A DNA stretch of 46,272 nt from Jeotgalibacillus sp. R-1-5s-1 (GTDB lineage: Bacteria; Bacillota; Bacilli; Bacillales; Jeotgalibacillaceae), in the NCBI RefSeq assembly GCF_004405105.1, contig NZ_SORW01000052.1, positions 1 to 46,272 of the forward strand, read 5' to 3'. The position numbers were made by a program, and so were the translations under genes. The notes below the pieces were generated by a model. It had not been told where the DNA came from and searched no databases. It saw only the letters and a program-made list of their open reading frames with translations. This document shows, piece after piece, positions 8,333 to 15,604 of the stretch. Every line of letters starts with the position of its first letter. Position 1 is the stretch's first letter.

Positions 8333-8446
8333 GGGCTGGATCCATCCTTCGCTTTCCGTGACCGGGAGGTGAACCACCACGTGCTACGCACGCTGGTGTT
8401 TCACCTGTCCCTTCCTGTCACAGGAGTCGAAGGATGGATCCAGCCC
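8333..8446 (-). repeat. GC-rich hairpin element, copy H2, with perfect 19-bp arms
   Basis: The outer arms GGGCTGGATCCATCCTTCG (8333-8351) and its exact complement (8428-8446) enclose inner stems. Read on the minus strand the order is GACTCCTGTGAC, CAGGTGAAACACC, GTGGTTCACC, GTCACGGAAAGCG. GTGAC pairs with GTCAC, and the GGTGAA region pairs with TTCACC. The same text order occurs in H3 with different but still complementary stem bases. It lies 20 bp beyond the dipeptidase stop codon and could end that transcript, although no U-tract follows. Confidence 0.8.
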
Positions 8447-8465
8447 GGTTTATTAAGTAAAAATC

Positions 8466-9839
8466 TTACTTCAACACATCACCAAGTGTACTGTAATAGT
8501 CAGCAATAACCCGAAGTCCCTGATCGAAGTTTTCCAAATGGAAATGCTCATTTGGCGCATGGAAATTCTCGCCCGGCAACCCAAACCCCATCAGAACAAT
8601 CGGCTTCTGCAAAATCTGATCAAACGTCGCAACGATCGGAATAGACCCGCCTCCGCGAACGTATTGCGTCGGTACACCATAAACACGCTCATAAGACTGA
8701 CCTGCTGCCTGAATAGCAGGGTGATCGTAAGGCGTCACATAAGGCACACCTTTATCAAACGGTGTTACTTTCACCGTCACACCAGCTGGCGTATGCGCTT
8801 CAACGTGTTTAGTGAGCAGCTCCACGATTTCATCCGGATCCTGATGAGGAACGAGACGGCAGGTGATTTTAGCGTGGGCCTCGTTTGGTAGAACGGTTTT
8901 AATGCCTTCTCCTTCAAAGCCACCCCACATACCGTTGATTTCAAGTGTTGGACGCGTCCACATACGCTCAAGTGTAGAGTAACCTTCTTCACCAAACAGC
9001 TCGTTTACCTCGAGTTCTTTCATTAGTGCTTGATCTGAGAAGTTCAATGCTTCGTATTCTTTCTTTTCCTCGTCAGTCAGCGGCTCTACTTTATCGTAAA
9101 AGCGGTCTACCTGGATTACGCCGTTTTCATCACGGAAGGAGTCTAGCAGTTTAACCAGTGCGTGAAGGGCGTTCTGAACTGCGCCTCCGTACAAACCGGA
9201 GTGCAGGTCGCCTTTTGCGCCTTTGACATCAATCTGGATGCCCGCAAGCCCGCGAAGACCGTAACAGATCGCCGGCTGTCCTTTTTCCTGCATACCTGTA
9301 TCAGAAATGACAATCACATCAGAAGAAAGCAACTCCTGATTTTTTTCAACAAAGTCAGGAAGATTCACGCTGCCGATTTCTTCTTCCCCTTCTATTAAAA
9401 ACTTGATATTAACAGGAAGAGAGCCGTTCTCTTTCAGTAATGCCTCTACTGCCTTTACGTGCATAAAGGATTGACCTTTATCATCTGTTGCCCCGCGTGC
9501 ATAAATCTTATTATCACGGATGGAAGGCTGGAAAGGCTCTGTTTCCCACAGATGCAGCGGATCTACCGGCTGAACATCGTAATGGCCGTAAACAAGAACC
9601 GTTGGTGCATTCTCTGCATGAAGCCAGTCTGCGTAGACGACGGGATGACCGGCTGTTGGAATCAGCTGAACATTTTCAAGGCCGGTTTTTTTCAGGTTGT
9701 CAGCGATCCATTCTGCGCCTTTCAGTGTGTCTTGTTTGTGTTCTGATAATGAGCTGACACTTGGAATAGAAAGCCACTCTGTTAATTCAGCTAAGTGACG
9801 TTCGCGGTTTTCTTTAAAATACTGATCATATGTAGTCAT
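8466..9839 (-). CDS. M20-family dipeptidase (carnosinase-like)
   Basis: 457 residues from the ATG at 9839, preceded by AGGAGG 7 nt away; the longer frame to 9866 is rejected. Cytosolic zinc peptidase with the M20 metal and catalytic motifs in order: GHYDVQPVD (His ligand and Asp), GATDDKGQ (bridging Asp), EGEEEIGS (Glu base and ligand), ISDTGM (Asp ligand) and NFHAPNEHF (last His ligand). A dimerisation (lid) domain is inserted in the middle. Known relatives are CNDP-type dipeptidases that split short peptides. It is monocistronic, divergent from the non-coding element at 9896. Confidence 0.94.
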   Translation of the reverse strand: MTTYDQYFKENRERHLAELTEWLSIPSVSSLSEHKQDTLKGAEWIADNLKKTGLENVQLIPTAGHPVVYADWLHAENAPTVLVYGHYDVQPVDPLHLWETEPFQPSIRDNKIYARGATDDKGQSFMHVKAVEALLKENGSLPVNIKFLIEGEEEIGSVNLPDFVEKNQELLSSDVIVISDTGMQEKGQPAICYGLRGLAGIQIDVKGAKGDLHSGLYGGAVQNALHALVKLLDSFRDENGVIQVDRFYDKVEPLTDEEKKEYEALNFSDQALMKELEVNELFGEEGYSTLERMWTRPTLEINGMWGGFEGEGIKTVLPNEAHAKITCRLVPHQDPDEIVELLTKHVEAHTPAGVTVKVTPFDKGVPYVTPYDHPAIQAAGQSYERVYGVPTQYVRGGGSIPIVATFDQILQKPIVLMGFGLPGENFHAPNEHFHLENFDQGLRVIADYYSTLGDVLK

Positions 9840-9859
9840 TAAACATCCTCCTAAAAGTA

Positions 9860-9888
9860 TTGACATGCCCGGTTCCGTTTGTTATGCT
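9860..9888 (+). promoter_or_regulatory. Promoter of the large non-coding element
   Basis: TTGACA (9860-9865) and TATGCT (9883-9888) are 17 bp apart. The predicted start near 9895 coincides with the 5' side of the closing stem of the structured element. It points away from the dipeptidase gene. Confidence 0.7.
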
Positions 9889-9895
9889 TATCGTT

Positions 9896-10290
9896 GATCG
9901 TTTTACGGGACGGTTGTAAGTAGCGGCAACGCCAGCCGCAATAATTAAATATAAGGTCTGGAGTTTCAAGGCCTGAATGAAGCAGCTCAACACGAGTATG
10001 CTTAAGCAGTTAGTATCGTTTGACACCGATTTAAGCATTTACCCTCTATTTTCGGGTACGTTGCCCGAAGTCTGCACTTGATCTACGCATCAAATGACTG
10101 TTCACTTCTATGGTTCTATCTCACCGAACCCTTTCAGACCAAAAATTCCAGTACACTTTAATGAATGGAGTATCCATTTTAAAGTAGTATCTGATTCACA
10201 CTGGCGCGGTCTCGGAGCCGCAAGGACGAAAGAGAGGTTAGGGCTTTCGTTGTTTTAGGTATTATGTAATACCGTCCCGTAAGGCAGATC
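9896..10290 (+). ncRNA. Large structured non-coding element, family unknown
   Basis: About 395 nt bounded by complementary ends: ACGGGACGGT (from about 9905) pairs with ACCGTCCCGT (about 10275-10285), extended by GATC on both sides. Inside are at least nine local hairpins, for example GCGGC/GCCGC, TGCTTAA/TTAAGCA with ATCG/CGAT, TTCGGG/CCCGAA, TTGAT/ATCAA, GGTTC/GAACC, ACTTTAA/TTAAAGT, CGAAAG/CTTTCG and GGTATTA/TAATACC. A good promoter precedes it and no credible protein frame covers it. I compared it from memory with RNase P RNA, tmRNA, 6S, SRP RNA and common riboswitches and found no match. It may be a leader of the CNNM gene, a free ncRNA, or the non-coding end of a lost insertion sequence. 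No clear terminator follows. Confidence 0.6.
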
Positions 10291-10447
10291 ACCAATCCTC
10301 TTAACTTTACTCCGATTATCCTCAAATATCAATTTACCCACCTTAAAAAGATTGTTTTTTCAGACGATGATAGTGGAAATCTGAAACGGATTAGTATACG
10401 CTAGTTTTAAACATTTTACATACTGTTTATTATCAGGAGGAATATCG

Positions 10448-11710
10448 TTGGAATTTATAGCCATAGCTGTCTTGCTTTTCGTCTCGTTCTTTTTATCCGG
10501 AAGTGAAACGGCACTTACTGCTGTTAACAAAATGAAGGTAAAAACCCGTGCAGAACAAGGAGACCGGGCTGCTGAAAAACTGTTACAACAAGTATCAAAG
10601 CCGGATCAGATGATTACAACGATTCTGATCGGGAACAACATTGCGAACATTTTACTCCCGACGCTTGTCACGATCATTGCAATTAATTATGACATTGAAG
10701 TGGCACTTGCAACCGGAGTATTAACGGTGACGCTCATTATCTTTGCTGAAGTATTGCCAAAAACAATCGCAGCAACTTTTGCTGACCGGATTGCTTATAT
10801 TGTAGGGCCGGTTATCCGACTTCTAATGAAGTTACTTCGTCCAGTCACATGGCTCCTTTCACGTTTCACGAATATCGTGATCCGTATTTTATCCAAAGGA
10901 GATATAAAAGAAGCGACGATTACGAAGGAAGAGCTCAGAACAATGGTTGATATTGCTTCAACAGAAGGTACATTTTTAGGGGATGAATCTCTCCGGATTA
11001 AAGGTGTGCTCGACTTTCAGCATAAAGATGTCGGTGACGCGATGAAGACACCTCGTGTAGATATCATCGGAATGCCGCTTGAAACGACTTATGAGGAAGC
11101 GCGTGATTATGTCATTGATAATCCCTATACGCGTTATCCTGTCTATAAAGAAAATATGGATAACATTGTCGGTGTTTTCCACTCCAAGCAGGTCATCGAA
11201 TGGTCACTTGAACCGGATCGTCCATTTTCAGATTTTATGGATGATGATCCGCTATTCACAGTGGAATCAACATCCATTGAGCGTATCTTTAAACGGATGC
11301 TTCAGGCTAAAAAGCATTTTGCGATCGTTCTCGATGAATACGGCGGGACACTCGGAATCATTACCCATGAAGACATCATTGAAGCAATGATCGGCCAGGA
11401 AATTGCCGATGAGAATGATGATGAAGAAGAAGTATGGATTGATGAGCTGACGGAGAGAACGATTATTTGTCATGGTAAACTGAACATCCATCGTTTAAAT
11501 GAAGTGTTTAAGACGAAAATTCCGGAAGAACAGGACGTTCTTGCAGGCTTCGTGCTGAAGGAAGTTGGTCATCTGCCTGAAGAAGGCGATGAATTCGATT
11601 ACCAGCATTTACGCTTTACTGTCCTTGAAATGGAAAAGAATAAAATTACAAAGGTCCGCATTGAAAAGCGCATGATTGATGGCGTGAAGGATGACGAGGA
11701 CATTCAGTAA
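10448..11710 (+). CDS. CNNM/CorC (HlyC-like) membrane protein, possible Mg2+ exporter
   Basis: 420 residues with a TTG start at 10448, supported by CAGGAGG 7 nt upstream. Order: DUF21/CNNM membrane domain (about 1-185, opening with the FLSGSETALTAVNK motif), a cytosolic CBS pair (about 200-320) and a C-terminal CorC_HlyC domain (about 335-412). Bacillus and staphylococcal relatives (MpfA/YhdP group) act in magnesium efflux or tolerance; the ion here is inferred. The gene is monocistronic, and the structured element upstream could be its leader, though no known magnesium riboswitch was recognised. Confidence 0.92.
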   Translation: MEFIAIAVLLFVSFFLSGSETALTAVNKMKVKTRAEQGDRAAEKLLQQVSKPDQMITTILIGNNIANILLPTLVTIIAINYDIEVALATGVLTVTLIIFAEVLPKTIAATFADRIAYIVGPVIRLLMKLLRPVTWLLSRFTNIVIRILSKGDIKEATITKEELRTMVDIASTEGTFLGDESLRIKGVLDFQHKDVGDAMKTPRVDIIGMPLETTYEEARDYVIDNPYTRYPVYKENMDNIVGVFHSKQVIEWSLEPDRPFSDFMDDDPLFTVESTSIERIFKRMLQAKKHFAIVLDEYGGTLGIITHEDIIEAMIGQEIADENDDEEEVWIDELTERTIICHGKLNIHRLNEVFKTKIPEEQDVLAGFVLKEVGHLPEEGDEFDYQHLRFTVLEMEKNKITKVRIEKRMIDGVKDDEDIQ

Positions 11711-11719
11711 ATAAAGCGC

Positions 11720-11756
11720 GGGGCATGTGGTTTCAGACCATATGCTCCTTTTTTAT
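11720..11756 (+). terminator. Rho-independent terminator
   Basis: GGGGCATGTGGT pairs with ACCATATGCTCC (two G-U pairs), followed by TTTTTT, ten bases after the CNNM gene stop. Confidence 0.85.
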
Positions 11757-11869
11757 GTGTTGATGAGATAATGGATATACAAAAAAGTGTCAGAATTTTT
11801 AGCGATCTTGAAACCCTTTCGAATTGCTAAACGTATAGAAGGAAAAATAATGTTTGTGGAGGGATGGGG

Positions 11870-12481
11870 ATGAAGAAGCGAAGAAATTTTGATGCTGATT
11901 CGATGATGAAGTATTTATTGACTGCAGGGCTTCTTATGATTATCATGGCATTTTTTATACCGGGATTTGTCGTTATCTTGATTCAGGATTTATTGTTTTT
12001 TTCTGCTGATCATTGGTCGTTTATCAGACCAATGGATGCGTTTTTAGCATTCGGTGCAGGAATGGTCATAATCGGTCTTACGCTGATATCGTTTTTATTT
12101 ACAAAGCTTTATGCGGAAAAGAAGCGTAGAGCGTATAAATTAACAGGGGTACATATCTTACTTATTATTTTGACGCTGCCGTTGTTCGTATTTTCAGTTT
12201 ATCATTATGCCTATTTAAATGAGGACGGGGCACAGGCAAACTCTTTCTGGACGCTCAGTGAAGAAAGCATTGCCTGGGAGGAGGTAGAGGAAGTTACGCG
12301 TATTGTGGATGAGGAGTCGCTCAGGGTCTATTCCTATACATTTTCTTCTGATGCCGGGGAAGTAACGATTCCCTATGATCCTACAGACAGAGAAACGGTT
12401 CGTGCAATCGGCTTTGTGGTAGATTCTTACGGCTGGGAACTGAATGATGTATTCGGGACAGAAGAAGATGTTCCATTTTAA
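11870..12481 (+). CDS. Hypothetical three-helix membrane protein
   Basis: 203 residues from the ATG at 11870 (GTGGAGGG about 7 nt upstream; the ATG at 11864 abuts that site). A basic N-terminus precedes three hydrophobic helices (about 15-40, 55-80 and 92-115), then an acidic soluble domain of about 85 residues rich in Glu and Val, predicted outside the cell by the positive-inside rule. No known motif seen. It stands alone between the CNNM gene and the SAM riboswitch, 109 bp before the riboswitch aptamer. Confidence 0.75.
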   Translation: MKKRRNFDADSMMKYLLTAGLLMIIMAFFIPGFVVILIQDLLFFSADHWSFIRPMDAFLAFGAGMVIIGLTLISFLFTKLYAEKKRRAYKLTGVHILLIILTLPLFVFSVYHYAYLNEDGAQANSFWTLSEESIAWEEVEEVTRIVDEESLRVYSYTFSSDAGEVTIPYDPTDRETVRAIGFVVDSYGWELNDVFGTEEDVPF

Positions 12482-12542
12482 ATAGAATCGTATAGACTAT
12501 AGGAATTGGAACGCAATTTTCTGAAAATCCAAACTTTATGTG

Positions 12543-12571
12543 TTGACGAATACCAAGCATTGTTATAGGAT
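12543..12571 (+). promoter_or_regulatory. Promoter of the SAM-riboswitch operon
   Basis: TTGACG at 12543-12548 and TAGGAT at 12566-12571 are 17 bp apart, about 20 bp before the aptamer. Confidence 0.6.
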
Positions 12572-12592
12572 TAACGTATTAAAGTGAATAAG

Positions 12593-12745
12593 CTCTTATC
12601 GAGAGTGGTGGAGGGATATGGCCCTGTGAAGCCCGGCAACCGCTGACTATGTCAGAAAGGTGCTACATCCATCAGGCGAAAGCTGCCTGAAAGATAAGAC
12701 AGAAGTGTTGCGAGTATCTTCTTCTGTCTCAGAAGAAGTTTTTTT
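12593..12745 (+). ncRNA. S-box (SAM-I) riboswitch with terminator platform
   Basis: The conserved S-box text is clear: CTCTTATCGAGAG opens the aptamer, followed by GGTGGAGGGA, TGGCCC, GAAGCCCGGCAACC, AAGGTGCTA and ATCC, closed by GATAAGA at about 12692-12698. The platform is a terminator, CTTCTTCTG / CAGAAGAAG (12718-12738), with a T-tract to 12745; an upstream GACAGAAG can instead pair with CTTCTGTC as antiterminator. By the known mechanism SAM binding ends transcription, so the two downstream genes should be on when methionine/SAM is low. Confidence 0.96.
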
Positions 12746-12790
12746 GTACCCAAAATCACGTGCGACCGTTTTTAAAGGAGAGTGGAAAAG

Positions 12791-13849
12791 ATGAAATATG
12801 GATTTTGGCTTCCGATTTTCGGAGGATGGCTGCGTAATGTTGAAGATGAGAATATGCCGCCAACCTTTGATTATGCAAAAAAGGTCATTCAGTCCGCTGA
12901 AAACTGGGGATATGATACGACTCTGATTGCTGAATTATACTTAAATGATATCAAGGGACCTGAGCGCGATTCCATTGAGGCGTGGTCCACTGCAGCTGCT
13001 CTTGCAGCCGTAACAGAAAAAATTGAGATCATGACGGCAATCCGTCCCGGCTTTCATAATCCAGCTGTGGCGGCTAAAATGGCCTCTAACATTGATCATA
13101 TCTCCAACGGCCGTTTTACACTGAATGTTGTGTCTGCCTGGTGGGCGGAGGAAGCGAAGCAGTACGGCGGTGCTTTCACGGAGCATGATGAGCGCTATGA
13201 GCGTACCGATGAATTCCTTCAGATCTTAAAAGGACTCTGGACAGAAGACACATTCAGCTTTAAAGGGAAATTCTATGACATTGAAAATACAAAGCTTGAG
13301 CCTAAACCGGTTCAGCGTCCTAATCCGATTTTATATGCAGGCGGCGAGAGCCCGCGTGGTAAGCAATCGATTGTTGAGCACTGTGACTCATATGTGATGC
13401 ACGGTGGTACGCTTGAAGAAATCGAAACGAAGATTGCCGATATGAAGACGCGTCGCGCCGCAGCCGGAAAAGATCCGTTCGGTTCGTTTGGCATGGCGGC
13501 GTTTATCATTTGCCGTGATACGGAGGAAGAAGTTCAGGCTGAGCTTGAGCGCATCACAGACGTGAAAGATGTAAGCGGATATGCGGGCTATAATGATTTC
13601 GTCAGCAAGTCGCAGCTTGAGCAGCAGGTAAAGCTGATGGATTATTCGGTTTCCAACCGCGGATTGCGTCCGAATTTAATCGGGACACCTGAGCAGATCG
13701 CTGACCGTATTGTTGCCTATGAAAATGCAGGTCTTGACCTGTTACTGCTTCAATTCTCTCCGCAGCTTGAAGAGATGGAGCGTTTCTCAAAGAAGGTTAT
13801 GCCACTGGTTGAAGAAAAGCGTAAACTGCTAAAGCAGGTTAATGCGTAA
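12791..13849 (+). CDS. LLM-class flavin-dependent monooxygenase, SfnG/SsuD-like
   Basis: 352 residues from the ATG at 12791 (AAAGGAG 10 nt upstream; GTG at 12782 is too close). A bacterial-luciferase-like TIM barrel of alkanesulfonate/dimethylsulfone monooxygenase type: IRPGFHNPAVAAKMASNIDH, GGRFTLNVVSAWW-like core, EHDERYERTDEFLQILKGLW and LIGTPEQIADRI are typical. Known relatives use FMNH2 and O2 to release sulfite from organosulfur compounds. The SAM riboswitch upstream independently supports a sulfur-scavenging role. No flavin reductase gene is adjacent, so reduced flavin must come from elsewhere. Exact substrate unknown. Confidence 0.92.
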   Translation: MKYGFWLPIFGGWLRNVEDENMPPTFDYAKKVIQSAENWGYDTTLIAELYLNDIKGPERDSIEAWSTAAALAAVTEKIEIMTAIRPGFHNPAVAAKMASNIDHISNGRFTLNVVSAWWAEEAKQYGGAFTEHDERYERTDEFLQILKGLWTEDTFSFKGKFYDIENTKLEPKPVQRPNPILYAGGESPRGKQSIVEHCDSYVMHGGTLEEIETKIADMKTRRAAAGKDPFGSFGMAAFIICRDTEEEVQAELERITDVKDVSGYAGYNDFVSKSQLEQQVKLMDYSVSNRGLRPNLIGTPEQIADRIVAYENAGLDLLLLQFSPQLEEMERFSKKVMPLVEEKRKLLKQVNA

Positions 13850-13869
13850 CAACTTGAAGGAGTGACAGC

Positions 13870-14823
13870 ATGAGTAAAGTATATGTATTACATGAAAATG
13901 ATGAGTGGACGGTTCATTTAACGAAGCGTCTTGAAGAATTAGAGGTTCCCTATGAAGTCTGGCATTTAGACCAGGGGATTGTGGATTTAACAGAAGAGCC
14001 GCCTGAAGGTGTATTCTACAGCAGAATGAGTGCCTCATCGCATACGCGCGGACACCGTTTCGCACCTGAATTGACTGAATCGGTTCTTGCCTGGCTTGAG
14101 CAGCATGGCCGTCGCGTGTTGAACGGATCACGCGCACTGCGTCTTGAAGTAAGTAAGGTCAATCAATATACAGCTCTACAATCACACGGAATTACAACAC
14201 CAAAAACGATCGCGGCAGTGGGGAAAGAACAGATTATCCAGGCTGCAGAAAAGCTGGGGAAATCTTCATTTATTACGAAACACAACCGCGCCGGCAAAGG
14301 TCTTGGTGTTCAGCTGTTTCATTCTATTGAGGGTTTGAAGGAATATGTGAATGGTGATGAATTTGAGCTTCCGGTAGATGGCATTACGTTGATTCAGGAG
14401 TATATTGAAGCGCCTGAGCCTTATATCACACGCTGTGAGTTTGTTGGCGGGAAATTTATCTACGCTGTCAGAGTGGACACGTCAGAAGGCTTTGAGCTTT
14501 GTCCGGCTGATGCTTGTCAGATTGGTGATTTATTCTGTCCAGTCGGAGAAGAAGTCGAAGAAAAACCTAAGTTTCAGGTTGTGGAGAATTTTGAGGATCC
14601 ACTAATCCTGCAGCTTGAAACGTTCCTTGAGAAAAACGACATTGCCGTTGCGGGCATTGAGTTTATCAAGGATAAGAATGGACAAATTTATGTATATGAT
14701 ATCAACACAAATACGAATTACAATGCTGATGCTGAGGCGAAGCATGGTAAGTTCGGTATGCTTGAGCTTGCTAATCATCTGAAACAGGAGCTTACGAAGG
14801 TTGCTCCGGTTGTAAATGCATAA
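13870..14823 (+). CDS. ATP-grasp ligase, RimK-like
   Basis: 317 residues; AAGGAGTG precedes the ATG. ATP-grasp features include TKHNRAGKGLGVQLF (nucleotide-binding loop, about 137-151), the LIQEYIEAPEPYITRCEFV strand and a YDINTNTNYN metal-binding end (about 277-286). The nearest recognisable group is RimK-type carboxylate-amine ligases such as alpha-L-glutamate ligases. It lies 20 bp after the monooxygenase in the same riboswitch-controlled operon. Pairing of a ligase with an organosulfur monooxygenase suggests a substrate that must be conjugated or an amide that is built for sulfur salvage; this is inference, and the ligation partners are unknown. Confidence 0.82.
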   Translation: MSKVYVLHENDEWTVHLTKRLEELEVPYEVWHLDQGIVDLTEEPPEGVFYSRMSASSHTRGHRFAPELTESVLAWLEQHGRRVLNGSRALRLEVSKVNQYTALQSHGITTPKTIAAVGKEQIIQAAEKLGKSSFITKHNRAGKGLGVQLFHSIEGLKEYVNGDEFELPVDGITLIQEYIEAPEPYITRCEFVGGKFIYAVRVDTSEGFELCPADACQIGDLFCPVGEEVEEKPKFQVVENFEDPLILQLETFLEKNDIAVAGIEFIKDKNGQIYVYDINTNTNYNADAEAKHGKFGMLELANHLKQELTKVAPVVNA

Positions 14824-14830
14824 TGAGCTT

Positions 14831-14860
14831 GCCCCTGTCCTTTTGGATGGGGGTTTTCTT
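14831..14860 (+). terminator. Rho-independent terminator of the SAM operon
   Basis: CCCCTGTCC / GGATGGGG stem with a TTTT loop and a TTTTCTT tail, eight bases after the ligase stop codon. Confidence 0.88.
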
Positions 14861-14894
14861 ATGGCGAGTGACTGCGACCGTGATTGTGTAGTCC

Positions 14895-15020
14895 AAATGT
14901 CACTGAACTGACGAATTCCGTGAGAAGCTGACAAACTTGTGGTGTGAGCTCACGAATTGCGGTGGTAAGCTGACGAACTCGATGTGTAACCTCACGAACT
15001 CGGCGTCCAACCTCACGAAC
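14895..15020 (-). repeat. 126-bp array of six 21-bp units, copy B
   Basis: On the minus strand six units begin GTTCGTGAGGTT or similar; their ACGAA complements start at 15015, 14994, 14973, 14952, 14931 and 14911 on the plus strand. Steps are 21 bp except the last, which is 20. GTGACATTT (14895-14903, minus) closes the array 33 bp after the fifth unit, the same distance as in the other copies. A G-rich lead-in (TTGTGGGGG) precedes it. It occupies most of the gap between the SAM operon terminator and the arsR promoter. Confidence 0.87.
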
Positions 15021-15117
15021 TTCCAGTACAACCCCCACAATGGTCAAAAGCGCTCTATGCGCAGAAGAGAATATGATGGTAGCCCTTCAGATTATTTCGC
15101 GCAAGCAATTTAACATT

Positions 15118-15193
15118 AAATCAATTTTTTTTGATTTAATAATTGACACTCGATGCGCAAAAGGATATTCTTGATATATCAAATAAATTTGAT
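15118..15193 (+). promoter_or_regulatory. arsR promoter with two flanking ArsR operators
   Basis: TTGACA (15143-15148) and TATTCT (15166-15171) with 17 bp spacing form the promoter. Operator O1 is ATCAA-TTTTTT-TTGAT (15120-15135), just upstream of the -35. Operator O2 is ATCAA-ATAAAT-TTGAT (15178-15193), just after the -10. Both are inverted repeats with an identical 6-bp spacer, the form known for Bacillus ArsR operators. Confidence 0.85.
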
Positions 15194-15210
15194 TAAAGGA
15201 GTTGTTCATC

Positions 15211-15534
15211 ATGACAACAACCGAACTGTTACCAACATCGGAGACTTTCAAATTATATGAGAAAAAATTCAAAGCTTTATCTGATCACAAACGCCTCGAA
15301 ATAATGCATTTAATACAAAAGTATCGATCATTATGTGTATGTGATCTGGCTGAACACATTGAAATGCCGCAATCTAAATTGTCTTATCATTTGAAGCAGC
15401 TGCTGGATGCGGGCTTCTTGAATGTTGAGAAGAAGGGAACATGGAACTATTATTCCATCCGCGATGAAGGGGTCAATGAAGTTTTATCGCCGGCATTATG
15501 CTGTTTGTTCCGAAATGAAGATTCAGCGTGTTAG
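15211..15534 (+). CDS. arsR: ArsR-family metalloid-responsive repressor
   Basis: 107 residues from the ATG at 15211 (AAAGGAG 9 nt upstream). Winged helix-turn-helix with ALSDHKRLEIM and SKLSYHLKQLLDAGF. Metal-binding candidates are C42 and C44 in the SLCVCDL helix, plus an unusual C-terminal set, C97, C98 and C107 (the last residue). The classical third Cys of the ELCVCDLC motif is Ala here. Known ArsR proteins leave DNA on binding As(III), Sb(III) or methylarsenite. It is flanked by matching operators and followed by the permease gene, so it should control itself and that permease. Confidence 0.92.
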   Translation: MTTTELLPTSETFKLYEKKFKALSDHKRLEIMHLIQKYRSLCVCDLAEHIEMPQSKLSYHLKQLLDAGFLNVEKKGTWNYYSIRDEGVNEVLSPALCCLFRNEDSAC

Positions 15535-15570
15535 CCTCTCTGAACGGGAGGCTCCTCATTTCGTTTATAT

Positions 15571-15586
15571 ATCAAAAAAATTTGAT
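15571..15586 (+). promoter_or_regulatory. Third ArsR operator, before the permease
   Basis: ATCAA-AAAAAT-TTGAT, the same inverted repeat and 6-bp spacer as the two operators upstream of arsR. It lies in the short gap between arsR and the permease, overlapping the approach to the permease ribosome binding site, so it may act as a roadblock or mark an internal promoter. Confidence 0.75.
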
Positions 15587-15604
15587 TTAAGGGGGTATAT
15601 GGTT

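Noticed and set aside
8009-8380. 123-codon minus-strand frame over hairpin elements H1 and H2
   Set aside because: It covers structured repeats, has no ribosome binding site and no protein-like composition.
9826-10038. 70-codon minus-strand frame over the dipeptidase start and structured element
   Set aside because: It begins inside the structured element, lacks a ribosome binding site and overlaps the real dipeptidase start.
9896-10290. RNase P RNA, tmRNA or a magnesium (M-box) riboswitch
   Set aside because: The conserved core motifs that I remember for these RNAs (such as GAGGAAAGTCC for RNase P) are absent on both strands.
14859-15047. 62-codon minus-strand frame over array B (VREV.. 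heptads)
   Set aside because: The period of 21 bp keeps the frame open, and equivalent frames in copies C and D are broken by stops. No ribosome binding site.
15422-15604. N-terminal extension of the permease over arsR
   Set aside because: The extension overlaps arsR in another frame, while good ribosome binding sites favour a start at 15605 (or 15599).
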